From: Pseudomonadota bacterium
GTDB lineage: Bacteria; Desulfobacterota; GWC2-55-46; JADFVP01
DNA length: 20,336 nucleotides
Assembly: GCA_015222595.1 (NCBI GenBank)
Contig: JADFVP010000050.1
Location: forward strand, 1-20,336
Reading direction: 5' to 3'
The notes beneath the pieces are model-generated. The model did no database searches and was not told the origin of the DNA. It saw only the letters and a program-made list of their open reading frames with translations. The position numbers and the translations under genes were made by a program. This document shows positions 7,704 to 14,772 of the stretch, piece by piece (position 1 is the first letter of the stretch; every line of letters begins with the position of its first letter).

Positions 7704-7711
7704 AAAGCCCT
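7691..7711 (-). terminator. minus-strand intrinsic terminator at the thiE 3' end
   Basis: AGGGCT (7696-7701) and AGCCCT (7706-7711) pair around a four-base loop. On the minus strand the hairpin is followed by six T (7696-7691); on the plus strand no T run follows. It is therefore oriented to stop transcripts that enter from the pilZ side, for example read-through from nirB. Confidence 0.5.
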
Positions 7712-7884
7712 CAACCGAACCCGTCCGCCCCCCATTCCGGGGCCACAGACCATCACTAAAGGTATACTTAAGGTCAAACAACCTGATATTATATCTCTTT
7801 TTTCCCTAAAGGCCTGCATCTTTACCGCCGATATACTATTTAACTATTACTGTTCACCCAAATAAGATATGAGGGCGTCAATAT

Positions 7885-8577
7885 ATGATACATAGTGCCG
7901 AAGATTTTACCAACCACCACGACGAGAGGGCTCAGATATCGATTGCAGTTGGTACGGAAGTCCAGATTGAGATAGTAGAGCATCACCTGCGCCTCAAGAG
8001 CGAACTCATAGGGCTTGAAGAGGGCGAGTTCCTTATTCTGAAGCTCTCGCACAGCGACCCGGGCGGATTGCTCAGAAGTGACGTAATAAGAGACTGCAAC
8101 ATCATAGTCAGGTACATGTTCCACGGCGCTGTCTACGGTTTCCAGACCTCGGTAATAAGCCAGATACACAAACCTACGCGCATGCTTTTCGTCAAGTACC
8201 CAATGGCGGTAGAAGAGCACAACGTACGCACCGAGCCGCGCTTCGACTGCGTTATTCAGGCGCAAGGCACCTCCGGGGACGTAACCACGGAACTCGTTAT
8301 TACCGACATGAGCGCCAAGGGCTGCCGGTGTATAATAATGACCGAAATGACCGAGCACAAGGACGAGCTTCAGGAGTCTATCAACATGGACACCACGCTC
8401 GATCTCTCCATACCGATTCCGTCGTCCGACGAGACCCTTGCAGTCAGCGGCACTATCCGCAACATCAATAAAGACGACACAGAAATGATCTTCGGCGTGC
8501 AGTTCGATGAAATGAACGCTACTGCAAGAGGGCAGTTCGACAAGCTCATGAAGATAATGACTTCAATCTCCGGCTAA
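7885..8577 (+). CDS. YcgR-like PilZ-domain protein, probable c-di-GMP receptor
   Basis: A 230-residue cytoplasmic protein with an N-terminal beta-rich domain (about 15-110) like the YcgR flagellar-brake N domain, and a C-terminal PilZ domain. Both c-di-GMP binding elements are present: RxxxR as R115-TEP-R119 and DxSxxG as DMSAKG (141-146). In the YcgR family binding of c-di-GMP lets the protein slow the flagellar motor; no flagellar gene is in the window, so the output is not known here. The ATG at 7885 has a GAGGG site (7871-7875) nine bases upstream. The 181 bp before it is AT-rich with several TATA-like strings but no paired -35 that I trust. It converges with nirB, and I see no clear terminator in the 112 bp between them. 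Confidence 0.88.
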   Translation: MIHSAEDFTNHHDERAQISIAVGTEVQIEIVEHHLRLKSELIGLEEGEFLILKLSHSDPGGLLRSDVIRDCNIIVRYMFHGAVYGFQTSVISQIHKPTRMLFVKYPMAVEEHNVRTEPRFDCVIQAQGTSGDVTTELVITDMSAKGCRCIIMTEMTEHKDELQESINMDTTLDLSIPIPSSDETLAVSGTIRNINKDDTEMIFGVQFDEMNATARGQFDKLMKIMTSISG

Positions 8578-8689
8578 ACCCTGCCTACTCCTGCCAGCTA
8601 ATTCGTTTAACAGACAGGACAAGCGCCTTTTCGTTCTTACTCCACCGTACTTCTATTTTACTCTCTAGCCACTTTTCTCCCGCGCGGGC

Positions 8690-11095
8690 CTATGCCGTCT
8701 CCTTTATCTTCTGCGCCTCTTTCCACGGATCCACCATTCCCTTTATCGCCATAGCGAGCCTCTCGGCCAACTCTTTCCTGTGCTCTCTGTCTTCTACGAT
8801 ACTCTCTCTTAGCAACTCTACTCCGACCCTTCTTACCCACTTGGCGGTTCTCTCGCCGTACTCGGCCTCTTCTCTGTACTTTTGCAAGAAGGCCCCTACT
8901 ATCTCTATAACCTCACTCTTGCTCTCTGCCGTTGCTAGCCTCTCTCCCGCTGTAAGCTCTATTCCGGCTCCTCCACCGACATAGATCTCCCATGAGCCCG
9001 CAACGCCCGTTATGCCGATATCCTTTACCGCGCTCTCGGCGCAGTTTCTCGGACAGCCGTCTACCCCCAGCTTTACCTTAGCAGGAGTAGCGAGTCCTCC
9101 GAGCATAGTCTCAAGCTCAACGCCGAGGCCTACGGAGTCCTGCGTGCCGTACCTGCAAAAACGCTCGCCGACGCAGCTCTTCACCGTTCTTACGGACTTG
9201 GCATAAGCGTGGCCCGAGCGCATGCCTATCTCGCCCCATACCTTGGCGAGGTCGCTTCTCTCTATTCCATATAGGCCTATACGCGTGCCTCCGGTTATCT
9301 TGACCATGTCTACATCGTACTTAACCGCCGCGTTCGCAATCCTTTTAAGCTCGTCCGGGGTTATCACTCCGCCAATTACCTGCGGCACTACGGAAAAACG
9401 GCCATCGGTCTGGATGTTGGCGTGCGCGCGCTCATTTATCAGCCTCGAACTTCTGTCGTCTATAGCCGTATCGGGGTTTACCATGTTTACGTAGTAGTTG
9501 AGCGCGGGCCTGCATGCTTCGCACCCCACCGACTCCCAGCCGAGCGCCTCCATGACCTCTTCTACCGATATCAGCTTCAGCTCCCTTATCTTCTGAACTA
9601 TCTCGTCCCTCGAATACTGGGTGCAGGCGCAGATACCGGTTCTGGTGTAGGAGGCGTCAAAGCCGGCTCCGAGCACGGACTCGAGTATCCTGTCAACAAG
9701 GCCGGAGCAGCCGCCGCAAGAGGTCGATGCCTTGGTCTCCGCCGCCACCTCCTCTCTGGTAAAGAGCCCCTTCTTCTCTATCGCCTCAACTATCGCGCCC
9801 TTGGTCACGCCGTTGCAGCCGCAGACTATTGTCGAGTCAGGCAGGTCTTTAACCGAAAGTACTCCAGCGCCCTCTGCACCCGCGCCCACGCCAAACAGTA
9901 GCCGACTTCTTCTGGCGGTAATATCAGTCTCTTCAACCAGGAGCCCGAAGAGTTCCGGGCCGTCTATTACGTCTCCGTAGAGGAGCACGCCCTTTACCTT
10001 GCCGTCCTTTAAGACCACTTTTTTGTAGAGCCCCGCGCCACGGTCGAGATACTCTATGGTCTCGGCTCCGGGCCCTGCTACTACCTCTCCTGCGGAGTAG
10101 ATATTTACCCCAGGCACTTTGAGCCGCGTAGAACTGGGGCGGTCGGTGAAGTAGAGCCTTGAGTCCCCTGCAAGGTGGTTTGCCACGACTCTGGCCTGTT
10201 CGAAGACCGACGCTACGAGCCCGAAGGTGCGCCCCCTGTGCTGCACGCACTCGCCAACGGCGTAGATCGCAGAGTCGTAGGTCTGCATGACGTCTGAGAC
10301 GACTATGCCCTTTTCGCAATAGATTCCGGCGCTCTCGGCAAGCTCCTTGTTCGGCCTGATACCGATTGACATTACGACGAGGTCGGTCTCTATCGACGTG
10401 CCGTCGGAGAAGAGGACGCCTTCTACATGTTCAGTTCCGGTTATTTCCGTTGTCTTGCATCCGAGCCGCACCTCCACGCCCAACTCTTTCAGATCTTTGG
10501 TCAAGAGCCCGGCGGCTACAGAGTCTACCTGCCGCTCCATCAACCGCTCTTCCAAATGCACTACCGTTACCTCGACCCCAAGCGTGTTGAGACTATAAGC
10601 GACCTCAAGGCCTAAGAGTCCACCGCCTATAACTACAGCCTTCTTCTTTTCCGTGCATTTATCTAAAATAGAGCTGATCCTCTCAGAGTCGGCCAGATTC
10701 CTGAAGCAGACCACGCCGTAGAGCCCCGCGCCCGGAATAGGCGGCACAAGGCCCCTTGAGCCCGTGGCCAGCACCAACCGGTCGTAAGGGAACTCTCGCC
10801 CTTCGGCATCTATGACGGTGCGCCTGTGTCTATCTATCTTGTCGACCTTGCAGCCCTTCTGTAGAGTGACCCCGTTCTCTTCGTACCACTCGGGCGCAGT
10901 AAGTGATATGTCGCCAACGCCCTTCTCTTCTCTCAATACCTGCGCAAGTAGTACTCTGTTGTAGTTGACGTGGGTCTCTGCCGACAGGAGCGTTACCTCG
11001 TACCTGTCAGGAGAGAGCGACAGAACCGAGTCCACGCAGGCCGCCCCGGCCATTCCGCCGCCGACAATTACCAGTCTTTCTTTTGTCTTTTTCAT
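8690..11095 (-). CDS. nirB: assimilatory-type nitrite reductase large subunit NirB
   Basis: An 801-residue NAD(P)H-linked siroheme nitrite reductase that makes ammonium from nitrite in the cytoplasm. Domains in order: FAD-binding oxidoreductase (about 1-310, with VIVGGGMAGAAC at 9-20), NAD-binding (VVIGGGLLGLEVAY, 154-167), two BFD-type 2Fe-2S domains (Cys425, 427, 460, 463, then Cys489, 491, 525, 528), the ferredoxin-like half-domain (about 560-625) and the siroheme/4Fe-4S domain. The siroheme cysteines are C641 and C647 (CVGERFC) and C681 and C685 (CPRNC). A GGAAGAGAG site precedes the ATG. No nirD small subunit and no nitrate reductase gene is adjacent, so the partner may be elsewhere or absent. 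The gene is last in an amtB-2, glnK, amtB-1, nirB series; 177 bp with a strong hairpin separates it from amtB-1. Confidence 0.93.
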   Translation of the reverse strand: MKKTKERLVIVGGGMAGAACVDSVLSLSPDRYEVTLLSAETHVNYNRVLLAQVLREEKGVGDISLTAPEWYEENGVTLQKGCKVDKIDRHRRTVIDAEGREFPYDRLVLATGSRGLVPPIPGAGLYGVVCFRNLADSERISSILDKCTEKKKAVVIGGGLLGLEVAYSLNTLGVEVTVVHLEERLMERQVDSVAAGLLTKDLKELGVEVRLGCKTTEITGTEHVEGVLFSDGTSIETDLVVMSIGIRPNKELAESAGIYCEKGIVVSDVMQTYDSAIYAVGECVQHRGRTFGLVASVFEQARVVANHLAGDSRLYFTDRPSSTRLKVPGVNIYSAGEVVAGPGAETIEYLDRGAGLYKKVVLKDGKVKGVLLYGDVIDGPELFGLLVEETDITARRSRLLFGVGAGAEGAGVLSVKDLPDSTIVCGCNGVTKGAIVEAIEKKGLFTREEVAAETKASTSCGGCSGLVDRILESVLGAGFDASYTRTGICACTQYSRDEIVQKIRELKLISVEEVMEALGWESVGCEACRPALNYYVNMVNPDTAIDDRSSRLINERAHANIQTDGRFSVVPQVIGGVITPDELKRIANAAVKYDVDMVKITGGTRIGLYGIERSDLAKVWGEIGMRSGHAYAKSVRTVKSCVGERFCRYGTQDSVGLGVELETMLGGLATPAKVKLGVDGCPRNCAESAVKDIGITGVAGSWEIYVGGGAGIELTAGERLATAESKSEVIEIVGAFLQKYREEAEYGERTAKWVRRVGVELLRESIVEDREHRKELAERLAMAIKGMVDPWKEAQKIKETA

Positions 11096-11144
11096 AACTC
11101 TCTTCCTTTACAACTTAATTCCGGGACACATTGCCCGGCGAAAA

Positions 11145-11196
11145 ACATCCAAAATAAGAGACGCCCCGGCCGGAGGATGTAATTGGCCGGGGCGCC
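11145..11196 (-). promoter_or_regulatory. GC-rich hairpin with pseudoknot potential in the nirB leader
   Basis: On the minus strand CGCCCCGGCC pairs with GGCCGGGGCG (plus positions 11185-11194 and 11162-11171) around a 13-base loop. The stem is followed by TCTCTTATTTT, a broken T tract, so it may be a weak terminator or attenuator. The loop contains ACATCC (11180-11175), an exact complement of GGATGT (11150-11145) just downstream, which would allow an H-type pseudoknot. Confidence 0.5.
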
Positions 11197-11272
11197 CCCC
11201 TGTCAGACCTCTCTCAAATCATCAGGCTATTGAAGTCTTGAGATAAGTCCAGTGAAACTGTATGGTGACCGC

Positions 11273-12550
11273 TTAACTCGTATAACCGCTCTCACCATGC
11301 TCGGAGATGTCGAGTCCCATTACCTCTGACTCGTCATCCACCCTGAGCCCTACTATCGCGTTGACCACCTTCAAGATTATGTAGGTCGCAACTACTGCGA
11401 GCAGTATGGTTGCCACTACTCCTACTATCTGCGGCACCATCTGACCCGGATTGCCGAAGAAGAGTCCCTCTGCGCCTATTGAAGCGAAGAGGCCGGTAGC
11501 GAGTGCGCCCCATATTCCGCCGATGCCGTGTATGCCGAAGACGTCGAGCGTGTCGTCGTAGCCGAGTTTCGGCTTTAACCAACTAACAGCTATGTAACAG
11601 AAGAGGCCTGCGCCGAAACCGATAATAAGCGCCGACATCGGGCCTACGAAACCGGCGCCCGGAGTTATGCCTACAAGCCCGGCTACTGCTCCTGAGGCTG
11701 CGCCGAGCACAGTCGGCTTGCCCCTGTGAATCCACTCGACAAAGAGCCAAGTAAGCCCTGCGGCGGCGGCGGCGGTGTTGGTGGCTACCATGGCAACAAC
11801 TGCTACGCCGTCTGCTGCCAATGCGCTGCCGCCGTTAAAGCCGAACCAACCGAACCAGAGCAGCGCGGTGCCGAGCAGCGTCATCGGCAGGTTATGCGGC
11901 GGCGCATGCTCCTTCGGGTAGTTCTTACGCTTGCCTACGACTATACAGAAGACGAGGGCCGAGACTCCCGAGCTGATATGCACGACCGTGCCCCCGGCAA
12001 AGTCGAGCGCGCCCATGGCCCCGATCCATCCTCCGCCCCAGACCCAGTGACAGAGCGGGTCGTAGACGATAGTGGTCCAGAGAAGGGCAAAGATAATAAG
12101 CCCTGAGAACTTTACCCTCTCGGCAAAGGCTCCCGTTATAAGCGCGACCGTTATTATCGCGAAGGTTCCCTGAAAGAGCATAAAGAGCGCATGCGGGATT
12201 GTGCCGCTTGGGTCCACGCCAACGCCTGAGAGCCCGAAGTAACTGAGGCCGCCGACTATGCCGTTAAGGGCGTCGGGCGCGAATGCCAGCGAGTAACCCC
12301 ACAGAACCCACTGAACCGAGATCAGAAGAAGCATTATAAAACTGTGCATCAGAGTGCCGAGCACATTCTTGCCGCGCACCATGCCTGCATAGAAGAGCGC
12401 AAGGCCCGGCGTCATAAGCATTACCAGTGCCGTGGAAATCAGTATCCAGGCAGTGTCTCCAGAGTCTATCGTGGCCGGGGCCTCCTCTGCCACGGCGAGC
12501 GCAGGCAGAGCCAAACAAAGCACCATTGTAAGCAGTAATTTTCGAAACAT
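11273..12550 (-). CDS. amtB: ammonium channel AmtB, copy 1
   Basis: A 425-residue inner-membrane ammonium channel. Residues 1-21 are a cleaved-type signal peptide ending in AVA, as in enteric AmtB, followed by eleven hydrophobic segments. The conserved pore histidines are His191 (GGTVVHISSG) and His341 (DVFGIHGIGG); DPLCHWVWGGGW (164-175) and WFGWFGFNGGSALAADG (232-248) are family signatures. The C-terminal tail (400-425, HGESGY at 418-423) is the GlnK-interacting type. A GGAG site (AAGGAGAGAGAA before the ATG) serves the start. It lies 99 bp downstream of glnK, with a double hairpin but no T tract between them, so it probably shares the glnK transcript. It is clearly paralogous to the copy at 13190-14515. 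Confidence 0.95.
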   Translation of the reverse strand: MFRKLLLTMVLCLALPALAVAEEAPATIDSGDTAWILISTALVMLMTPGLALFYAGMVRGKNVLGTLMHSFIMLLLISVQWVLWGYSLAFAPDALNGIVGGLSYFGLSGVGVDPSGTIPHALFMLFQGTFAIITVALITGAFAERVKFSGLIIFALLWTTIVYDPLCHWVWGGGWIGAMGALDFAGGTVVHISSGVSALVFCIVVGKRKNYPKEHAPPHNLPMTLLGTALLWFGWFGFNGGSALAADGVAVVAMVATNTAAAAAGLTWLFVEWIHRGKPTVLGAASGAVAGLVGITPGAGFVGPMSALIIGFGAGLFCYIAVSWLKPKLGYDDTLDVFGIHGIGGIWGALATGLFASIGAEGLFFGNPGQMVPQIVGVVATILLAVVATYIILKVVNAIVGLRVDDESEVMGLDISEHGESGYTS

Positions 12551-12592
12551 TTCTCTCTCTCCTTACTCTACTTTTTAATTTTATATTATGCG

Positions 12593-12625
12593 TACCCGGA
12601 GTTACCGTAGCGGCAGGGCCGGGCA
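12593..12625 (-). repeat. nested hairpin between glnK and amtB-1
   Basis: On the minus strand TGCCCGG pairs with CCGGGTA, and inside it TGCCG pairs with CGGTA around the loop CTA. An A-rich, not T-rich, stretch follows, so it does not look like a terminator; a processing or stability element between the two cistrons is one possibility. Confidence 0.4.
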
Positions 12626-12649
12626 CGAAACAAGACAGAGACCGCGCTA

Positions 12650-12988
12650 TTAAAGCGCCTCTTCGCCGCTCTCGCCCGTTCTAATCCTTATTGCCTCCTC
12701 CACCGAGGAGATAAAGACCTTGCCGTCTCCGATAGAGCCGGTGCGCGCGCTCTCGACCATTGCGGCCACGACCTGAGCGGCCATCTCGTCGGTGGTTATC
12801 ACCTCTATCTTTATCTTGGGCAGAAAATCTACCGAGTACTCCGCGCCCCTGTAGACCTCAGTATGGCCCTTCTGCCTCCCGAAACCCTTTACCTCCGTCA
12901 CCGTCATTCCCTCTATGTGCAGCTCACCGAGCGCACTCTTTACATCATCGAGCTTGAACGGCTTTACTATCGCCTCTACCCTCTTCAT
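12650..12988 (-). CDS. glnK: PII nitrogen signalling protein GlnK/GlnB
   Basis: A 112-residue PII protein, the normal size. It binds ATP, ADP and 2-oxoglutarate and signals nitrogen status; next to amt genes such proteins usually block the Amt pore when nitrogen is plentiful. The T-loop at 37-58 contains YRGAEYSVDFLPK with the uridylylation site Tyr51; the B- and C-loop signatures are ARTGSIGDGKVFI (81-93) and IRIRTGE (100-106). I call it GlnK rather than GlnB because it is sandwiched between two amt genes. It is also the expected partner of the NtrB encoded in this window. A GGAGG site stands eight bases before the ATG. A strong terminator lies only 30 bp upstream of the start, preceded by two hexaloop hairpins, so expression appears to depend on antitermination. 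Confidence 0.96.
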   Translation of the reverse strand: MKRVEAIVKPFKLDDVKSALGELHIEGMTVTEVKGFGRQKGHTEVYRGAEYSVDFLPKIKIEVITTDEMAAQVVAAMVESARTGSIGDGKVFISSVEEAIRIRTGESGEEAL

Positions 12989-13017
12989 ACTCTCTTCCTC
13001 CTTCGTACTGTTTGCAT

Positions 13018-13075
13018 AAAAAAAAGACGCCCCCTGCGCGCGAGTTACTTCCTCGTCTACACAGAAGGCGCCTTT
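13018..13075 (-). terminator. intrinsic terminator in the glnK leader (attenuator)
   Basis: On the minus strand GGCGCCTTC (13072-13064) pairs with GGGGGCGTC (13034-13026), allowing G-U pairs. Flanking AAA/TTT extend it to 12 pairs, and an inner CGAG/CTCG helix caps it. A run of eight T follows (13025-13018). It would stop transcripts from amtB-2 or from a glnK leader promoter 30 bp before the glnK ATG. Its 5' arm is shared with the second ANTAR-type hairpin. Confidence 0.85.
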
Positions 13076-13112
13076 GCCTCCGTTTCCGCCCCGGCACTAC
13101 ACTGTCCCGGGG
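13064..13112 (-). promoter_or_regulatory. ANTAR-type tandem hexaloop hairpins, antiterminator of glnK
   Basis: P1 (13112-13089) has nine-base arms with a single G-G mismatch and the loop AGUGUA. P2 (13081-13064) has arms GGAGGC and GCCUUC with the loop AAAGGC. Seven bases separate them. Both loops have six bases with A at 1 and G at 4, the recognition signature of ANTAR proteins. P2 uses the bases that form the 5' arm of the terminator at 13018-13075, so the two folds exclude each other. An ANTAR regulator is encoded at 16994-17572. Confidence 0.65.
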
Positions 13113-13137
13113 TTCGGTTATTCCAATAGCCCTATAG

Positions 13138-13153
13138 AGCTATTTAACTACCA
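13138..13153 (-). promoter_or_regulatory. weak sigma-54 promoter candidate for glnK
   Basis: TGGTAGTTAAATAGCT has GG and GC separated by exactly ten bases, with TGG and AGCT partly matching the -24 and -12 boxes. Initiation would be near 13127, just before hairpin P1 (13112), so the leader RNA would consist of P1, P2 and the terminator. The flanking bases fit the consensus poorly. Confidence 0.35.
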
Positions 13154-13189
13154 TTGCCGTTCTTGTCTAACTAACTTACTCTAGCGGAC

Positions 13190-14515
13190 TTATAAGATGT
13201 AACCGCTCTCACCGTGCTGGGAAAGGTCCAGCCCCTCGAACTCTCCTTCGGCGTCAACCCTCAGCCCTATAGTCAGATCAACGAGCTTGAGTATCAGGTA
13301 CGTCAGGACCGCCGTAAAGACGATGGTTGCGACTACGGCTATGAACTGCACCCAAAGCTGGTGCGGGTTGCCTTCTAAAAGTCCCTTGGCCCCGACGGAA
13401 GCGAAGATGCCGGTTGCCAGCGTGCCCCATGTTCCGGCTATGCCGTGAATGCCGAAGACGTCGAGCGTGTCGTCGTACTTAAGCTTCATCTTCAGTATCG
13501 TTACCGTGTAGTAGCAGAGACTGCCGCCTACGAGCCCAATGATGATAGAGGCCATCGGGGTAACGAAACCGGCTGCCGGTGTAATGGAGCCGAGCCCCGC
13601 TACCGTGCCGGACATTGCGCCCAGTAGTGTCGGCTTGCCGTTCTTCTTCCACTCTACCGCCGTCCATGCAAGCGTTCCGGCTGCTGCTGCGGTGTTCGTG
13701 TTGATAAATGCCATGGCCGCCGAACCGTCTGCCGCGAGCGCTGAGCCCGCATTGAAACCGAACCATCCGAACCAGAGTATGCCCATGCCCATCAGCGTTA
13801 GCGTAAGATTGTGGGGCGGCATAAGTTCCTTCGGCCAACCGCGCCTTTTGCCCACTACTATTGCGGCCACGAGGGCGGCTATCCCGCAGCTGATGTGAAC
13901 CACGATGCCGCCTGCAAAGTCCAACACTCCGAGCTTCGACATCCACCCGCCGCCCCATACCCAGTGGCACAGCGGATCGTACACTACAGTTGCCCAGATA
14001 ACGCTAAAGACCAAAATGGCTGAGAACTTAACCCTCTCGGCAACGCCGCCGGTTATAAGGGCCACGGTTATTACCGCGAACATTCCCTGAAAGCCCATGA
14101 AGATAAGGTGCGGCACTGTGCCAAGCGCCTCTGTGCCGACGCCGTTAAGACCGAAGTAGTTCGTGGAGCCTATAATGCCGCCTACGTCCGTACCAAAACT
14201 TAGCGAGTACCCCCAGAGTATCCACTGGAGCGTAATTAACGAGAGCAGAAAGTAAGAGTGCATCATCGTGCCCAGCACGTTCTTTCTGCGCGCCATGCCT
14301 GCGTAAAAGAGCGCAAGGCCCGGTGTCATAAACATTACCATCGCCGTAGACATTAAAAGCCATGCCGTGTCCGCCTTGTCTATCGTCTCTGTCGGCCCGT
14401 CTGCAAACAGATCGCCCGGAGTTAAAAAGAGTCCTGCTACTATGACCGACAACAATAATAAAAAATTTTTGCGGCTACCGGACAGTGCCGATAGTTTCAT
14501 TTTAGTAAATAACAT
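13190..14515 (-). CDS. amtB: ammonium channel AmtB, copy 2
   Basis: A 441-residue paralogue of the copy at 11273-12550, with the same layout: a hydrophobic N-terminal segment (18-38, likely signal peptide ending FADG), eleven membrane segments and pore histidines His207 (GGIVVHISCG) and His357 (DVFGIHGIAG). DPLCHWVWGGGW (180-191) and the tail HGESGY (434-439) match copy 1. The ATG at 14515 has an AGGAGG site eleven bases upstream; Met6 (ATG ending at 14500) lacks one. It has its own sigma-54 promoter, probable NtrC sites and hexaloop hairpins in its leader, and is followed by the glnK attenuator. The porin terminator at 14856-14900 insulates it from upstream genes. Copy 2 has a longer, more basic N-terminus than copy 1. 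Confidence 0.95.
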   Translation of the reverse strand: MLFTKMKLSALSGSRKNFLLLLSVIVAGLFLTPGDLFADGPTETIDKADTAWLLMSTAMVMFMTPGLALFYAGMARRKNVLGTMMHSYFLLSLITLQWILWGYSLSFGTDVGGIIGSTNYFGLNGVGTEALGTVPHLIFMGFQGMFAVITVALITGGVAERVKFSAILVFSVIWATVVYDPLCHWVWGGGWMSKLGVLDFAGGIVVHISCGIAALVAAIVVGKRRGWPKELMPPHNLTLTLMGMGILWFGWFGFNAGSALAADGSAAMAFINTNTAAAAGTLAWTAVEWKKNGKPTLLGAMSGTVAGLGSITPAAGFVTPMASIIIGLVGGSLCYYTVTILKMKLKYDDTLDVFGIHGIAGTWGTLATGIFASVGAKGLLEGNPHQLWVQFIAVVATIVFTAVLTYLILKLVDLTIGLRVDAEGEFEGLDLSQHGESGYIL

Positions 14516-14532
14516 CTCGCGTCCGACCTCCT

Positions 14533-14586
14533 GATCTTCGATGACCGTTAGGCTTAGGTTTCACAAGGCTGCACCATTGCAACCTC
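14533..14586 (-). promoter_or_regulatory. ANTAR-type tandem hexaloop hairpins in the amtB-2 leader
   Basis: P1 (14586-14565) has arms GAGGUUGC and GCAGCCUU and the loop AAUGGU. P2 (14546-14533) has short arms GGUC and GAUC and the loop AUCGAA. Both loops have A at 1 and G at 4. The 3' arm of P2 is directly followed by the AGGAGG ribosome site (14532-14527), so any effect here would more likely be on translation than on termination; no T tract follows. P2 has only four pairs and could be chance. Confidence 0.45.
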
Positions 14587-14589
14587 AGG

Positions 14590-14617
14590 CAGGTAATAGT
14601 AAGAAGAGCGTTACCTG
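14590..14617 (-). repeat. hairpin at the 5' end of the amtB-2 leader
   Basis: CAGGTAA and TTACCTG are perfect seven-base arms around a 14-base loop. It would sit within a few bases of the predicted sigma-54 start, as a 5' stabilising hairpin or a DNA operator. No T tract follows on either strand. Confidence 0.4.
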
Positions 14618-14630
14618 ACAACTTATAGTA

Positions 14631-14647
14631 TTGCAACATCAATGCCA
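14631..14647 (-). promoter_or_regulatory. sigma-54 (-24/-12) promoter of amtB-2
   Basis: TGGCATTGATGTTGCAA matches the consensus TGGCAC-N5-TTGCA: TGGCA at -24, TTGCA at -12, with ten bases between GG and GC. Initiation is expected near 14621, about 105 nt before the ATG. NtrC with an intact GAFTGA loop is encoded at 5623-7056. A near-match to an IHF site (AATCAA, then TTA one base too far) lies at 14664-14677 between promoter and enhancers. Confidence 0.82.
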
Positions 14648-14740
14648 TCTATTTCATTGCTTGTAACCACCTTGATTTGCTGGTCTTTTTATTTTCCAGA
14701 ATGAGCAGCCCAATAAAGAGCCCAATGAGCGATCTATGGT

Positions 14741-14757
14741 TGCCTAAATAACAGGCA
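14741..14757 (-). promoter_or_regulatory. probable NtrC enhancer site, proximal
   Basis: TGCCTGTTATTTAGGCA is a 17-bp dyad of the TGC-N11-GCA form with five matching positions per arm. Its centre is about 128 bp upstream of the predicted amtB-2 start, a usual distance for NtrC sites. Confidence 0.55.
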
Positions 14758-14772
14758 GCTTATCTCTCCTTC

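Noticed and set aside
8679..8688. Palindrome CCCGCGCGGG after the nirB stop as a terminator
   Set aside because: The stem is only three pairs with a four-base loop and no T tract follows on either strand.
9422..9901. Plus-strand ORF of 159 codons inside nirB
   Set aside because: It lies antisense to a well-supported conserved domain and has no family features.
11108..11136. Possible ANTAR hexaloop AATGTG in the nirB leader
   Set aside because: The loop would be closed by a C-U mismatch, no partner hairpin with A1/G4 is nearby, and it lies after the terminator-like hairpin.
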